Assembly: GCA_023401925.1 (NCBI GenBank)
Contig: JAEXDA010000043.1
Span: forward strand, 310,001 to 374,000
Length of the DNA: 64,000 nt
Source of the DNA: Bacillota bacterium
Lineage (GTDB): Bacteria > Bacillota > UBA4882 > UBA8346
Reading direction: 5' to 3'
Shown: positions 27,211-35,797 of the stretch, in pieces
How positions within the stretch are numbered: position 1 is the stretch's first letter
Layout: each line of letters opens with the position of its first letter
Notes under the pieces: generated by a model
What the model was told of the DNA's origin: nothing
What the model saw: only the letters and a program-made list of their open reading frames with translations
Databases searched by the model: none
Position numbers and translations under genes: made by a program

Positions 27211-27680
27211 GTTTCGAGTATATGGCCATGTCAACACGATATGTATACAACAACAAGTTAATGGAGATAGGATTCACAGGATTTAAATGACAAATAATTG
27301 ATGGTCGTTTTAATCCTGGGTTATTTTTTTATACCCTCTTGCCCCACCTAAGCCACGATTACAGCAATGACGATGTTTTAGCAGATTAGTAGCACGAAAA
27401 GGGAGGTTTAGTAATCCGTAAGCCCCTTCCGTGACCATCGTTCGTCGAAGGCAAGGCTTGGCAGGCAAAGGGTTTATAAGGTTGGAGGTGAAAGAGGGCT
27501 ACGAATAATATAAAAATCTTCCCTGAAAGTAATAGATCAGTGGGGATATTACCTGAAAATCAAAAATAAATGATGTTTTGAGGGTTTTAAAGAGGAAATT
27601 CAAAAAATAAACAGAAGGAAAAGGGGGTGGAATTATTGACAGCTCAATGAAAATAGCTGTTATGACAGGCGGAATTTTAC

Positions 27681-27709
27681 TTGACATTTTCCGGTTGAAA
27701 TAATATTAT
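27681..27709 (+). promoter_or_regulatory. SigmaA-type promoter of the TetR gene
   Basis: TTGACA (27681-27686), a 17-base spacer, then TATTAT (27704-27709). The predicted start of transcription falls inside the adjacent palindrome. Confidence 0.85.
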
Positions 27710-27714
27710 GTGAG

Positions 27715-27730
27715 GAATGAACGTTCATTC
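27715..27730. promoter_or_regulatory. TetR operator O1 (16-bp perfect palindrome)
   Basis: GAATGAACGTTCATTC is perfectly palindromic, overlaps the TetR transcription start and recurs with one change at 28359-28374 upstream of the reductase operon. Confidence 0.8.
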
Positions 27731-27744
27731 TCGGGGGTAGTGTT

Positions 27745-28332
27745 TTGGCGGATTCACGGAAAGAAGAAATGGCAGATAAAAAAAGGGTTATTTTAAAGGC
27801 CACCCTGGAATTAATATCGGAACAGGGTTTTGTCGGCACGCCCATGTCCCAAATCGCCCAGAGGGCGGATATCGGGATGGGCACCATTTACCGCTATTTT
27901 AAAAATAAAGATGATTTATTAAATGCCTTATATATTAACATCAAGCAAAAAATCGCCGACTGTTCCCGGCGTAGTTATCCGGAAAACCTGCCGGTTTGTG
28001 AGGCTTTTAAACACATACTTGGAAATTTAATCCGTTATTTTAAAGAGAATCCTGCCGAATTGTCCTTTATGGAACAGTATGTAAATTCTCCAGTGATCAC
28101 CGCCGCCACCCGGGAAGAGGCCATGCGGATGGCAGAACCGTTTGAAGACTTGTACCGGCGTGCCAAAGAGCAGAATTTATTGAAGGAAATGCCGTTTGAA
28201 ATTTCATGCGCTCTTTTAGGCGGAGCCGCTATTTCTCTTGCCAAACTCTACCTAACCTCGCCGGGCGGGCTGAGCGCGGGATCCCTTGCTATGGGATTGG
28301 ATGCCCTGTGGGATATGATTGCGCTAAAATAA
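27745..28332 (+). CDS. TetR/AcrR-family transcriptional repressor
   Basis: 195 aa. The N-terminal helix-turn-helix is ILKATLELISEQGFVGTPMS continuing with QIAQRADIGMGTIYRYFKNK, diagnostic of TetR proteins. The ligand domain is all-helical. The TTG start at 27745 follows GGGGGTAG. An identical-type palindrome lies at its own promoter and again before the aldo/keto reductase operon, which strongly suggests that it represses itself and that operon. The inducer is unknown. Confidence 0.93.
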   Translation: MADSRKEEMADKKRVILKATLELISEQGFVGTPMSQIAQRADIGMGTIYRYFKNKDDLLNALYINIKQKIADCSRRSYPENLPVCEAFKHILGNLIRYFKENPAELSFMEQYVNSPVITAATREEAMRMAEPFEDLYRRAKEQNLLKEMPFEISCALLGGAAISLAKLYLTSPGGLSAGSLAMGLDALWDMIALK

Positions 28333-28358
28333 GCAGGATCATTTTTTTAGTGATCACG

Positions 28359-28374
28359 GAGTGAACGTTCATTC
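28359..28374. promoter_or_regulatory. TetR operator O2 upstream of the reductase operon
   Basis: GAGTGAACGTTCATTC differs from O1 at one base and lies 27 bases after the TetR stop and 148 bases before the reductase start. A clear -35/-10 pair for the operon is not visible; TTGACA at 28460-28465 lacks a well-spaced -10. Confidence 0.7.
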
Positions 28375-28521
28375 TATTGGAATTTATCAATCCCATCCGA
28401 TAATAATGTTTTTCTCTTTGTCTCTGGGGCAAAATCAATTCATTACAAGAGACATTACATTGACACAGAAGTATAGTAAGGGAAAATGCCGAAATTTATT
28501 AGATAAGGGAGATGGGAAATA

Positions 28522-29772
28522 ATGCTTTATCGTGAAATGGGCAAGACCGGTGAGAAGGTTTCAATTTTGGGTTATGGCTGTATGCGTTTTCCCAAAAAAG
28601 ACGGTAAGATTGATCAGGAGCGTACTGAGAAACAGGTTATTTCCGCCATTGATCAGGGAGTCAACTATTTTGACACCGCTTATATTTACCCTAACAGCGA
28701 AGCCACTCTGGGAAATATTTTGGCCAAAGGTTACCGCGACAAAGTGATGGTCGCCACCAAATTGCCATTGCCTTTGATCCATTCTTCCAAAGACATGGAA
28801 AACATTTTTGCGACCCAATTAAAGAGGCTTCAAACGGACTCCATTGATTATTATCTAATGCATTCGGTAATGACGACGGAAGGCTGGCAGAGGCTGAAGC
28901 GTCTCGGGGTGGAGGAATTTCTTTTGAAAGCCAAAGCGGCAGGAAAGATCCGTCACATTGGATTTTCCTATCATGGTGATAAAGAACAGTTCAAAGAGAT
29001 TGTGGATGACTACGCGTGGGATTTTTGCCAGATTCAATATAACTATATGGATGAATCGAACCAGGCAGGGAAGGAAGGACTTTTATATGCGGCATCCAGG
29101 AACCTGGGCGTTGTCATCATGGAACCGCTCCGGGGCGGCTCTCTTGCGGGCAAAACGCCTTCACTGATAGGGTCAGTATGGGAACGGGCTGAAATTAAAA
29201 GGACACCGGCGGAATGGGCTTTACGCTGGATATGGAATCATCCCGAAGTTTCGGTTGTGCTATCGGGAATGAATGAAGAGAGCCAGATTGAGGAGAATAT
29301 CAGAATTGCCGGAAGCGCCTATCCGGGATCTTTATCCCCGGAGGAAATCAAACTTTTTGATGATGTAAAAGCGGCCTATGCCGGAATGATGAAAGTCGGC
29401 TGCACAGGCTGCGGATACTGTATGCCTTGTCCGGCTGGAGTCAATATTCCGCTATGTTTTGCTTATTATAACAATAAACACTTATTCAACGAAAATTCCT
29501 ATCAACTTTCATACATGGGTTTTACCATCGGAGTGGACAGTGGTAAATCTTCTTACGCTTCTTTGTGCCAGGACTGTGGAAAATGCGAAAAGCATTGTCC
29601 TCAGAGCTTACCCATACGGAAACATCTGAGAGAAGTCTCTAAGGATATGGAAGCGTTTTATTTTAAACCTATTGCCGGTTTGGTGCGGGTTTACTATAAA
29701 ATCCGGGCTGGGCTAAAGCGAACCAATAAAATTGCCGCGTCAAAAGGAGAGCAGAAAGGAAATCGCAAATGA
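28522..29772 (+). CDS. Aldo/keto reductase with C-terminal 4Fe-4S domain
   Basis: 416 aa. The N-terminal aldo/keto reductase barrel (~1-285) shows LGYGCMRFP, NYFDTAYIYPNSEATLG with the catalytic Asp/Tyr, and YYLMHS. A C-terminal Fe-S region follows: CTGCGYCMPCPAGVNIP and CQDCGKCEKHCPQSLPIRKH. Proteins of this build are common in anaerobes and are thought to reduce carbonyls or quinone-like compounds with electrons from Fe-S or flavin partners. The start has AAGGGAGATGGG upstream. The stop overlaps the next start by 4 bases (ATGA), so the two are translationally coupled. Confidence 0.92.
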   Translation: MLYREMGKTGEKVSILGYGCMRFPKKDGKIDQERTEKQVISAIDQGVNYFDTAYIYPNSEATLGNILAKGYRDKVMVATKLPLPLIHSSKDMENIFATQLKRLQTDSIDYYLMHSVMTTEGWQRLKRLGVEEFLLKAKAAGKIRHIGFSYHGDKEQFKEIVDDYAWDFCQIQYNYMDESNQAGKEGLLYAASRNLGVVIMEPLRGGSLAGKTPSLIGSVWERAEIKRTPAEWALRWIWNHPEVSVVLSGMNEESQIEENIRIAGSAYPGSLSPEEIKLFDDVKAAYAGMMKVGCTGCGYCMPCPAGVNIPLCFAYYNNKHLFNENSYQLSYMGFTIGVDSGKSSYASLCQDCGKCEKHCPQSLPIRKHLREVSKDMEAFYFKPIAGLVRVYYKIRAGLKRTNKIAASKGEQKGNRK

Positions 29773-30536
29773 AAAATTTTTATTTTACTGCCACAGGCAA
29801 TAGTTTGGCGATTGCTAAAGAATTCGGAGGAGAGCTTTACTCTATACCTAAAGTTTTAAAAAGCAATCAAATTCATTTTGAAGACGAAAAAATAGGGCTG
29901 ATATTTCCATGCTATGGTTTTGCTGCTCCTTCAATTGTACAGGAATTCATTGCCAAGGTCACTCTCAAAAGCCCTTATATTTTTGTCATTATGACCTATG
30001 GAAATACATTGGCGGACAGTGTTCGTTGGTTTGTGCGATTTGCCGGGCAACATAATATCACCATTCATTATGGAGAAGGCTTGTTAATGGTTGACAACTG
30101 TTTGCCTCTGTTCGATATGGAGCAGCAAAAGCTCAAAGAAAAGCACACCGAAGAAAATCTAAGCCGGTTGCTGGCAGATGTGAATCAAGGAAAAGAATAT
30201 ATAAGGAGGGGGACTTTCGTAGACTCCCTGATGACCCAGGCTGTGCATGGTTTATTGAAATTAAATCCCAACTTTTATTCGGATAGGGATTTTTTGATCG
30301 GAGATCAATGTAATGGTTGTGGGACGTGCACCAAGGTTTGCCCCCGCGACAATATAACGATAGACACAAAGCAGGGAGGCATAAAACCGGTTTATGGAGG
30401 ACATTGCGAATTTTGTCTTGCCTGCATCAATCTTTGTTCTCGACAGGCGATTCGTTTAAAAAAAGAAAAAAATCCCAATGCCCGGTTTCGGAATGAAAAT
30501 GTGACGTTAAAAGAAATCATTTCCGCCAATGATTAG
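29769..30536 (+). CDS. Flavodoxin-ferredoxin fusion (EFR1-type)
   Basis: 255 aa. A flavodoxin-like N-terminus (MKNFYFTATGNSLAIAKEFG) carries a shortened FMN loop, and a C-terminal ferredoxin domain carries CNGCGTCTKVCPRDNI and CEFCLACINLCSRQAI, ligands for two [4Fe-4S] clusters. It overlaps the reductase by 4 bases and is its likely electron donor. Unlike the PadR-operon fusion it has no membrane helices, so it should be soluble. Confidence 0.88.
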   Translation: MKNFYFTATGNSLAIAKEFGGELYSIPKVLKSNQIHFEDEKIGLIFPCYGFAAPSIVQEFIAKVTLKSPYIFVIMTYGNTLADSVRWFVRFAGQHNITIHYGEGLLMVDNCLPLFDMEQQKLKEKHTEENLSRLLADVNQGKEYIRRGTFVDSLMTQAVHGLLKLNPNFYSDRDFLIGDQCNGCGTCTKVCPRDNITIDTKQGGIKPVYGGHCEFCLACINLCSRQAIRLKKEKNPNARFRNENVTLKEIISAND

Positions 30537-31013
30537 ACTTATCCCATTCACTCGCTACACGCCCTTATTTCATGAGAAAACCAGAAGTCTTGCGGCGATA
30601 TACCGTTAATATCCATCATGTGGACTGATATTCTCACCGGATCATGAACCGTCAAATCCTTTGGAACAAAGCGCATTATATGTCCGACGCACAGGTTGAG
30701 TTTTTAACTTCAGATTTCACTCTTCAAACTTCAAATAAGGTCCCATCGCTGTGGATGTTTCAAAGAAGCCGCTCTAATCCTTCCCTGGGGTAGCAGGGAA
30801 AGATTAGAGCGGCAAAAACTTCCCTCGTCCATAACGTTTTTTGTGTGAGGGATCGGGGCATAAACCCTCGAAAAAAGAGGTTTTAAATTAGGACTTCATT
30901 CTTCAAACATATTCTCCTTCCTTTCATCAAATGTTTTGGCAGGATATCCTCTTTCCATTATAGAAACAATAATCTGGAAGTTACTTTCACAATAGGATTC
31001 GGAGAATAAAAAG
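30537..31013. other. Intergenic region before topoisomerase III, with a long hairpin
   Basis: No gene is seen. The sequences CTCTTCAAACTTC (near 30720) and CATTCTTCAAACA (near 30898) are similar, suggesting degenerate duplication. The main element is the hairpin annotated separately. GAGGG and CCCTC near 30848-30870 can form a second small stem. Confidence 0.4.
30768..30813. repeat. 20-bp-stem hairpin
   Basis: GCCGCTCTAATC (30768-30779) pairs with GATTAGAGCGGC (30802-30813). After one C/A mismatch, TTCCCTG (30781-30787) pairs with CAGGGAA (30794-30800), leaving loop GGGTAG. AAAAAC rather than T follows on the + strand, so it is not a standard terminator for the upstream operon. Function unknown. 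Confidence 0.85.
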
Positions 31014-33182
31014 ATGGGTAAAAGTTTAGTGCTGGCTGAAAAACCTTCCGTAGGGCGGGAATTGGCTAAAGTCCTTCAATGCAATCAGAAAGGCAATGGT
31101 TGTTTTATCGGATCCCAGTATATTGTTTCCTGGGCCTTGGGCCATTTGGTTACTTTGGCTGATCCTGAAGCCTACGATGAGAAATATCAAACTTGGCGTA
31201 TAGAAGATTTACCGATGCTGCCGCCCAAGATGGAGCTGACGGTGATCCGGGAGACCGCTAAACAGTTCGGAGTAGTTAAAAACTTGATGAGGCTTCCGGA
31301 GATTACGGAGTTGATTATCGCCACCGATGCCGGACGGGAAGGAGAACTGGTCGCTCGCTGGATTATTGATAAAGTGGGTTTCCATAAGACCATTAAGCGT
31401 TTGTGGATTTCTTCCCAAACCGAAAGGGCGATCCGCGAGGGCTTTGCCAATTTGCGGCCGGGCAAGGACTATGAACGGCTTTATGCTGCCGCGGAAAGCC
31501 GGGCGGAGGCCGATTGGCTGGTGGGACTGAATGTCACCCGGGCCCTTACCTGTAAATATAATGCCCAGCTTTCGGCCGGCAGGGTTCAAACCCCTACGCT
31601 CGCCTTGGTGGTAGCCCGCGAGAAAGAAATCAAGGAGTTTGTTGCCAAAGATTATTGGACCACTCAAATAACCGTACCGCATTTTACCTTGCAATGGCAG
31701 GATCAACACGGCCAAAACCGTCTTTTCGATAAAGCCGCAGCCGAGAAAATTGTGAGCGAAGTAAACGGCGGGAGTGGAGCGGTTATTGAAGTGAAAAAAG
31801 AGCAGAAAAAGGAATTGCCGCCGCTGGCCTATGATTTAACGGAGCTTCAGAGAGACGCCAACCGCAAATACGGTTTCTCCGCCAAACAAACCTCTTCCAT
31901 CATGCAGCAACTTTATGAGGTTCATAAACTGGTGTCCTATCCTAGGACGGATTCCCGTTATATCAGCGAAGATATTGTCGGGACCCTGCCGGAAAGATTG
32001 GAAAGCATCGCTGTGGGCCCTTACGCCGAAACGGCCCGGCGGCTCCTGAAAAATAAACCTAAGCCTTCTTCAAGGTTTGTGAATAACGCGAAAGTCACCG
32101 ACCATCATGCCATTATTCCCACGGAAGAATCGGTCTATTTGTCGAAACTTAGCCCGGAAGAATTGAAAATATATGACTTAATCGTTAAACGGTTTCTGGC
32201 TGTGCTTTCACCCCCCTTTGAATATGAACAGACCACTGTGAAATTTGAAGTTCATGGACATTCGTTTACCGCCCACGGAAAAACCATTCAATCCAAGGGT
32301 TGGAGGACCATATACCAGGACAGTATTGAGGATGAGGGGGATGAGCAGGAATTCGCCCAATCTCTCCCTGCTATCAACCAAGGGGATTCCTTGAAAGTGT
32401 CGGGGGCAAAAACCATTGCGGGAAAAACCAAGCCGCCGGCCCGTTATACCGAGGCGACATTATTATCGGCCATGGAACATCCCGGTAAATGGATTGAAGA
32501 TCGGGAATTACGGGAAGCCATCGAGAACACCAGCGGGTTGGGGACCCCGGCTACCCGGGCCGAGATTATCGAGAAGTTATTCAACTCCTTCTACATGGAG
32601 CGCAGGGACAAAGATATTATTCCCACTTCCAAGGGGACCCAGCTCATTGGGTTGGTGCCGGAAGAGTTGAAATCTCCGGAATTAACCGCCAAATGGGAAC
32701 AGCAATTGAATGATATTAGCAGGGGTAAGGCTGCCGGCGCCAATTTTATCAAAGGAATTAAAGATTATACGGGCGAGCTGGTGACTATAATTATAGGAAG
32801 CAGTCATAGTTTCAAGCACGACAATTTGACCCGGGTAAAATGCCCCCAGTGTGGTAAATTCCTTTTGCAAGTGAAAGGTAAAAAAGGTGAAATGTATGTT
32901 TGCCAGGATCGGGAGTGCGGGTATCGCCAGAATATCTCCTTGACTTCCAATGCTCGCTGCCCCCAGTGCCATAAAAGAATGGAACTTCGCGGCGAAGGGG
33001 AAGGAAAAACCTTCACTTGCTCCTGCGGTTACCGTGAAAAATTAAGCGCCTTTAACCAAAGAAGAACGCAAGAAAAAGAAGGGGCTAACAAACGGGATGT
33101 CACTCAATTTATTCAAAAACAGCAAAAAAGTAATTCAATCAATACATCGCTTGCCGATGCCCTCGCCAAGCTAAAGAAATAA
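31014..33182 (+). CDS. topB: DNA topoisomerase III (type IA)
   Basis: 722 aa; relaxes and decatenates negatively supercoiled DNA by single-strand passage. An N-terminal TOPRIM domain (LVLAEKPSVGRELAK ... ATDAGREGEL) precedes the type IA core with the active-site Tyr309 in VSYPRTDSRY. Two C-terminal zinc ribbons follow (CPQCGKFLL ... CQDRECGY and CPQCHKRMEL ... CSCGYREK). ATG 31014 follows GGAGAAT. The length and zinc tail fit TopB of Firmicutes rather than TopA. Confidence 0.95.
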   Translation: MGKSLVLAEKPSVGRELAKVLQCNQKGNGCFIGSQYIVSWALGHLVTLADPEAYDEKYQTWRIEDLPMLPPKMELTVIRETAKQFGVVKNLMRLPEITELIIATDAGREGELVARWIIDKVGFHKTIKRLWISSQTERAIREGFANLRPGKDYERLYAAAESRAEADWLVGLNVTRALTCKYNAQLSAGRVQTPTLALVVAREKEIKEFVAKDYWTTQITVPHFTLQWQDQHGQNRLFDKAAAEKIVSEVNGGSGAVIEVKKEQKKELPPLAYDLTELQRDANRKYGFSAKQTSSIMQQLYEVHKLVSYPRTDSRYISEDIVGTLPERLESIAVGPYAETARRLLKNKPKPSSRFVNNAKVTDHHAIIPTEESVYLSKLSPEELKIYDLIVKRFLAVLSPPFEYEQTTVKFEVHGHSFTAHGKTIQSKGWRTIYQDSIEDEGDEQEFAQSLPAINQGDSLKVSGAKTIAGKTKPPARYTEATLLSAMEHPGKWIEDRELREAIENTSGLGTPATRAEIIEKLFNSFYMERRDKDIIPTSKGTQLIGLVPEELKSPELTAKWEQQLNDISRGKAAGANFIKGIKDYTGELVTIIIGSSHSFKHDNLTRVKCPQCGKFLLQVKGKKGEMYVCQDRECGYRQNISLTSNARCPQCHKRMELRGEGEGKTFTCSCGYREKLSAFNQRRTQEKEGANKRDVTQFIQKQQKSNSINTSLADALAKLKK

Positions 33183-33242
33183 CCTTTACCGTCAAAGACT
33201 ATAATGAATTGAGTCAATCATAAAAAAGAAAGGTTAACTCAA

Positions 33243-34460
33243 ATGGAATCATTGACCGAATTGTACAGGATAGGATATGGTCCGTCAGCCAGCCATACCA
33301 TGGGACCGCGGAGGGCGGCGGAAATATTTTTGTCTCAACGACCGGAGGCTCACCATTTCCGGGTAACCTTATTTGGAAGTCTGGCTGCCACCGGTAAAGG
33401 GCATTTAACAGACCGGGCAATTACCGAGGCACTAAAACCTCATCCAGTTGAGTGGATTTGGCACCCTGAAACAGAGTTGCCGCTTCATCCCAATGGTATG
33501 GAGTTTGAAGCCTTGGATGCTGGCGGTGTTAGTATGGGCTCCTGGCGTGTTTACAGCATCGGAGGGGGAGCCCTAAAAGTCGAAGGCGCCAGTGTGCTTC
33601 AGCATAATCTTTATAACCTAAACTCAATGGAAGAAATCGTAGCCCATGTCTCCCAAAAAGCAGAACCTTTATGGTGTTATGTAATTGAACAAGAAGGAGA
33701 GATGATTTGGGAATATCTTAAGAAAGTATGGTATGTGATGCGGGATAGTGTAAAGCGGGGTTGCAATGGAGTAGGAGTTTTACCCGGCGAACTCAAGCTG
33801 CCCCGGAAAAGCTTTTCTTTTTTTCTGAAAGCCAGACAAGATCGGGGATCTTTTCAACGTGCCAATTTGTTGTTTGCATATTCGCTGGCCGTTTCGGAAG
33901 AAAACGCCGCCGGAGGGCAGATCGTTACTGCGCCTACATGCGGTTCCTGCGGAGTTCTTCCTGCCGTATTATATTATCTGCAAGAAACGAATCATCTGCC
34001 TGAGAAGACCATTTTACAAGCCTTAGCTACTGCCGGTTTAATTGGAAATCTGGTGAAGACCAACGGTTCCATTTCCGGTGCCGAAGTCGGATGTCAGGGC
34101 GAAATCGGGACCGCTTGCGCTATGGCGGCCGGTGCCGCAGTGCAACTTTTGGGCGGTTCTCCGGCCCAAGTGGAGTATGCCGCTGAAATGGGGTTTGAAC
34201 ATCATTTAGGGTTGACCTGTGATCCGGTGGCGGGTTTGGTGCAAATCCCCTGTATTGAGCGGAACGCCTTCGCAGCCACAAGGGCACTGGATTCGGCTGA
34301 ATATGCACTGTTATCCGACGGCCGTCACCGGATCAGTTTTGATGAAGTTGTCAAAACCATGATTCAAACGGGACGGGACCTTAAATTATCTTACCGTGAA
34401 ACTTCTACTGGAGGTTTAGCAGCGATTTACCCCAAAAAAAATAATTCAACGGGTGAATAA
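33243..34460 (+). CDS. sdaA: L-serine dehydratase, single-chain Fe-S type
   Basis: 405 aa; deaminates L-serine to pyruvate and ammonia using a [4Fe-4S] cluster. The N-terminal beta domain begins YRIGYGPSASHTMGPRRAAE. The C-terminal alpha domain holds the cluster-associated Cys residues in APTCGSCGVLPAVLYYLQE, VGCQGEIGTACAMAAGAA and LTCDPVAGLVQIPCIERNAF. The beta-alpha order in one chain is as in the E. coli enzyme; many Firmicutes split it into two genes. A short linker makes it ~50 residues smaller than E. coli SdaA. A terminator begins at its stop codon. Confidence 0.92.
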   Translation: MESLTELYRIGYGPSASHTMGPRRAAEIFLSQRPEAHHFRVTLFGSLAATGKGHLTDRAITEALKPHPVEWIWHPETELPLHPNGMEFEALDAGGVSMGSWRVYSIGGGALKVEGASVLQHNLYNLNSMEEIVAHVSQKAEPLWCYVIEQEGEMIWEYLKKVWYVMRDSVKRGCNGVGVLPGELKLPRKSFSFFLKARQDRGSFQRANLLFAYSLAVSEENAAGGQIVTAPTCGSCGVLPAVLYYLQETNHLPEKTILQALATAGLIGNLVKTNGSISGAEVGCQGEIGTACAMAAGAAVQLLGGSPAQVEYAAEMGFEHHLGLTCDPVAGLVQIPCIERNAFAATRALDSAEYALLSDGRHRISFDEVVKTMIQTGRDLKLSYRETSTGGLAAIYPKKNNSTGE

Positions 34461-34485
34461 AATCGGAAGATTTTATTCATTTTAT
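34454..34485 (+). terminator. Terminator after L-serine dehydratase
   Basis: TGAATAAAATC (34454-34464) pairs with GATTTTATTCA (34469-34479) around GGAA, followed by TTTTATG. The left arm overlaps the stop codon. Confidence 0.65.
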
Positions 34486-34554
34486 GACAAATAATTGGTA
34501 AAATAGTCAGGATAGCTTCAAAAATTTTTACTAAGTTTTTGGAAGGTGATTCAT

Positions 34555-34986
34555 TTGGCCTACTGGCTGGTTAAAACCGAACCGGAAGAATACAGTTATT
34601 TTGATTTAGAGCGGTTGGGTCGGGACCGTTGGAACGGGGTCCGTAATTTACGGGCCATCAAGTATATGAAAGGGATGACTCCGGGAGATCTGGTTTTTAT
34701 CTATCATACCGGCAAAGAAAAAGCGATTATTGGGGTTGCGGAAGTTGCCTCTTTGCCCTATTCCGACCCTGAAGCCGGGGATCCTAAATTTATGGCGGTG
34801 GATTTAACTCCTCGTTATCCATTGTCCCGGACGGTATCCTTAAAAACCGTTAAACAAAACCCGCTCTTTGGGGGATGGCAACTGATATCCGAACCCCGGC
34901 TTTCGGTGATGCCGGTAAAGAGTGAACACTGGGAACTCGTCCTCCAACTTGCCGAGGCAAGAAATGAAAAACTCATAGGAGTGTAA
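34555..34986 (+). CDS. EVE domain protein
   Basis: 143 aa, entirely an EVE domain (PUA-like fold related to YTH readers). The opening AYWLVKTEPEEYSYFDLERL and RWNGVRNLRAIKYMKGMTPGD are typical, as are FIYHTGKEKAIIGVAEV and the end SEHWELVLQL. EVE proteins bind modified bases in DNA or RNA. TTG 34555 follows GGAAGGTGAT; the in-frame GTG at 34546 lies inside that site. It is followed after one base by a rhomboid-like gene and then an ABC-F gene. Confidence 0.9.
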   Translation: MAYWLVKTEPEEYSYFDLERLGRDRWNGVRNLRAIKYMKGMTPGDLVFIYHTGKEKAIIGVAEVASLPYSDPEAGDPKFMAVDLTPRYPLSRTVSLKTVKQNPLFGGWQLISEPRLSVMPVKSEHWELVLQLAEARNEKLIGV

Positions 34987-34987
34987 C

Positions 34988-35797
34988 ATGAACTGGTTAA
35001 ATAAGCTGGAACGGAAATTTGGCCGATTTGCAATTCCCGGATTGATGTATTACATTATTATTTTAAATGCGATTGTTTATTTTTTCATTTATTTGGATAG
35101 AACTAGAACTGTCTACAATATGTTGACCCTTGACCCGGTTTTGGTGATGCAGGGGCAGATTTGGCGTTTGATTACTTATATATTCATTCCGCCGACCACT
35201 TCGTTATTATTCATTGTGTTTGTTTTATTATTTTATTATATGGTTGGAGTTGGCCTTGAACAAGAGTGGGGTAGTTTTAAATTTAACTTTTACTATTTGG
35301 TGGGGATGGTTGCCACCACAGTGGCGGCTTTTCTGACCGGCGGGGGAGCAACTGCCGTTTATCTCAATTTGTCCTTGTTTTTGGCTTTTGCTTATCTGTT
35401 CCCGAATTATGAAATTTTGCTATTTTTCATTATTCCGCTCAAGGTAAAGTATTTAGCTTGGTTTAACTGGGCCTTTATTGGGTATACCGTATTAACCCAG
35501 CCTTTTTCTGAAAAAATCGTCGCTATCGTTTCCCTTGCCAATTTTTTGCTGTTCTTCGGGCCGGATATCGTCCGCCATACCCGTCAGCGTCGTGGGACCT
35601 ATGAAAACCGCAAGCGTTTTGTCAACGCCGCCGATAATTATGTTGCTCCCGCCCATGTCTGTGAATATTGCGGGATGACCGAGAAGACCGATCCCGATAT
35701 GACTTTTCATCATTGCCCGGATTGTGATCCTGCATATGAATATTGCAGTAAACATATTAAAATTCATCACCATGTAAAAAGGAAGGACGTTCAATGA
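34988..35797 (+). CDS. Rhomboid-like membrane protein lacking the catalytic serine, with C-terminal zinc-finger-like domain
   Basis: 269 aa. Residues ~18-200 hold about six membrane helices, with IWRLITYIFIPPTT in the first loop, as in rhomboids and Derlins. The protease GxSx site is absent: the corresponding helix reads GGGATAVYLNLSLFL, and no catalytic His/Ser dyad is recognisable. Residues ~215-269 are soluble with CEYCGMTEKTDPDMTFHHCP then DCDPAYEYC and several His, a likely zinc-binding module. The stop overlaps the next gene by 4 bases. It is a pseudoprotease by this reading; the partner is unknown. Confidence 0.75.
   Translation: MNWLNKLERKFGRFAIPGLMYYIIILNAIVYFFIYLDRTRTVYNMLTLDPVLVMQGQIWRLITYIFIPPTTSLLFIVFVLLFYYMVGVGLEQEWGSFKFNFYYLVGMVATTVAAFLTGGGATAVYLNLSLFLAFAYLFPNYEILLFFIIPLKVKYLAWFNWAFIGYTVLTQPFSEKIVAIVSLANFLLFFGPDIVRHTRQRRGTYENRKRFVNAADNYVAPAHVCEYCGMTEKTDPDMTFHHCPDCDPAYEYCSKHIKIHHHVKRKDVQ

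Larger units (their letters stand above)
26662..27744. other. Gene-poor kilobase with tandem repeats and unassigned sequence
   Basis: AAGGCGAG (26690-26697) and CTCGCCTT (26739-26746) can pair around GAGGGGC/GCCC, a structured stretch after the lipoprotein gene and possibly its terminator. A 42-bp tandem repeat occupies 26976-27210. From 27310 to 27500 the sequence is richer in G+C than its surroundings and carries a 42-codon - strand frame without a ribosome site. The TetR promoter closes the region. Confidence 0.4.

Noticed and set aside
26920..27277. Two overlapping - strand frames (105 and 116 codons) with a 14-residue repeat
   Set aside because: They stay open because the 42-bp repeat unit is divisible by three. 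No ribosome site or promoter is seen.
27660..27887. 75-codon - strand frame over the TetR promoter
   Set aside because: It would cover a consensus promoter and operator and the start of the TetR gene.
31014..33182. Topoisomerase III as part of a conjugative element
   Set aside because: No relaxase, type IV secretion, integrase or attachment site is nearby, and composition matches the flanks.
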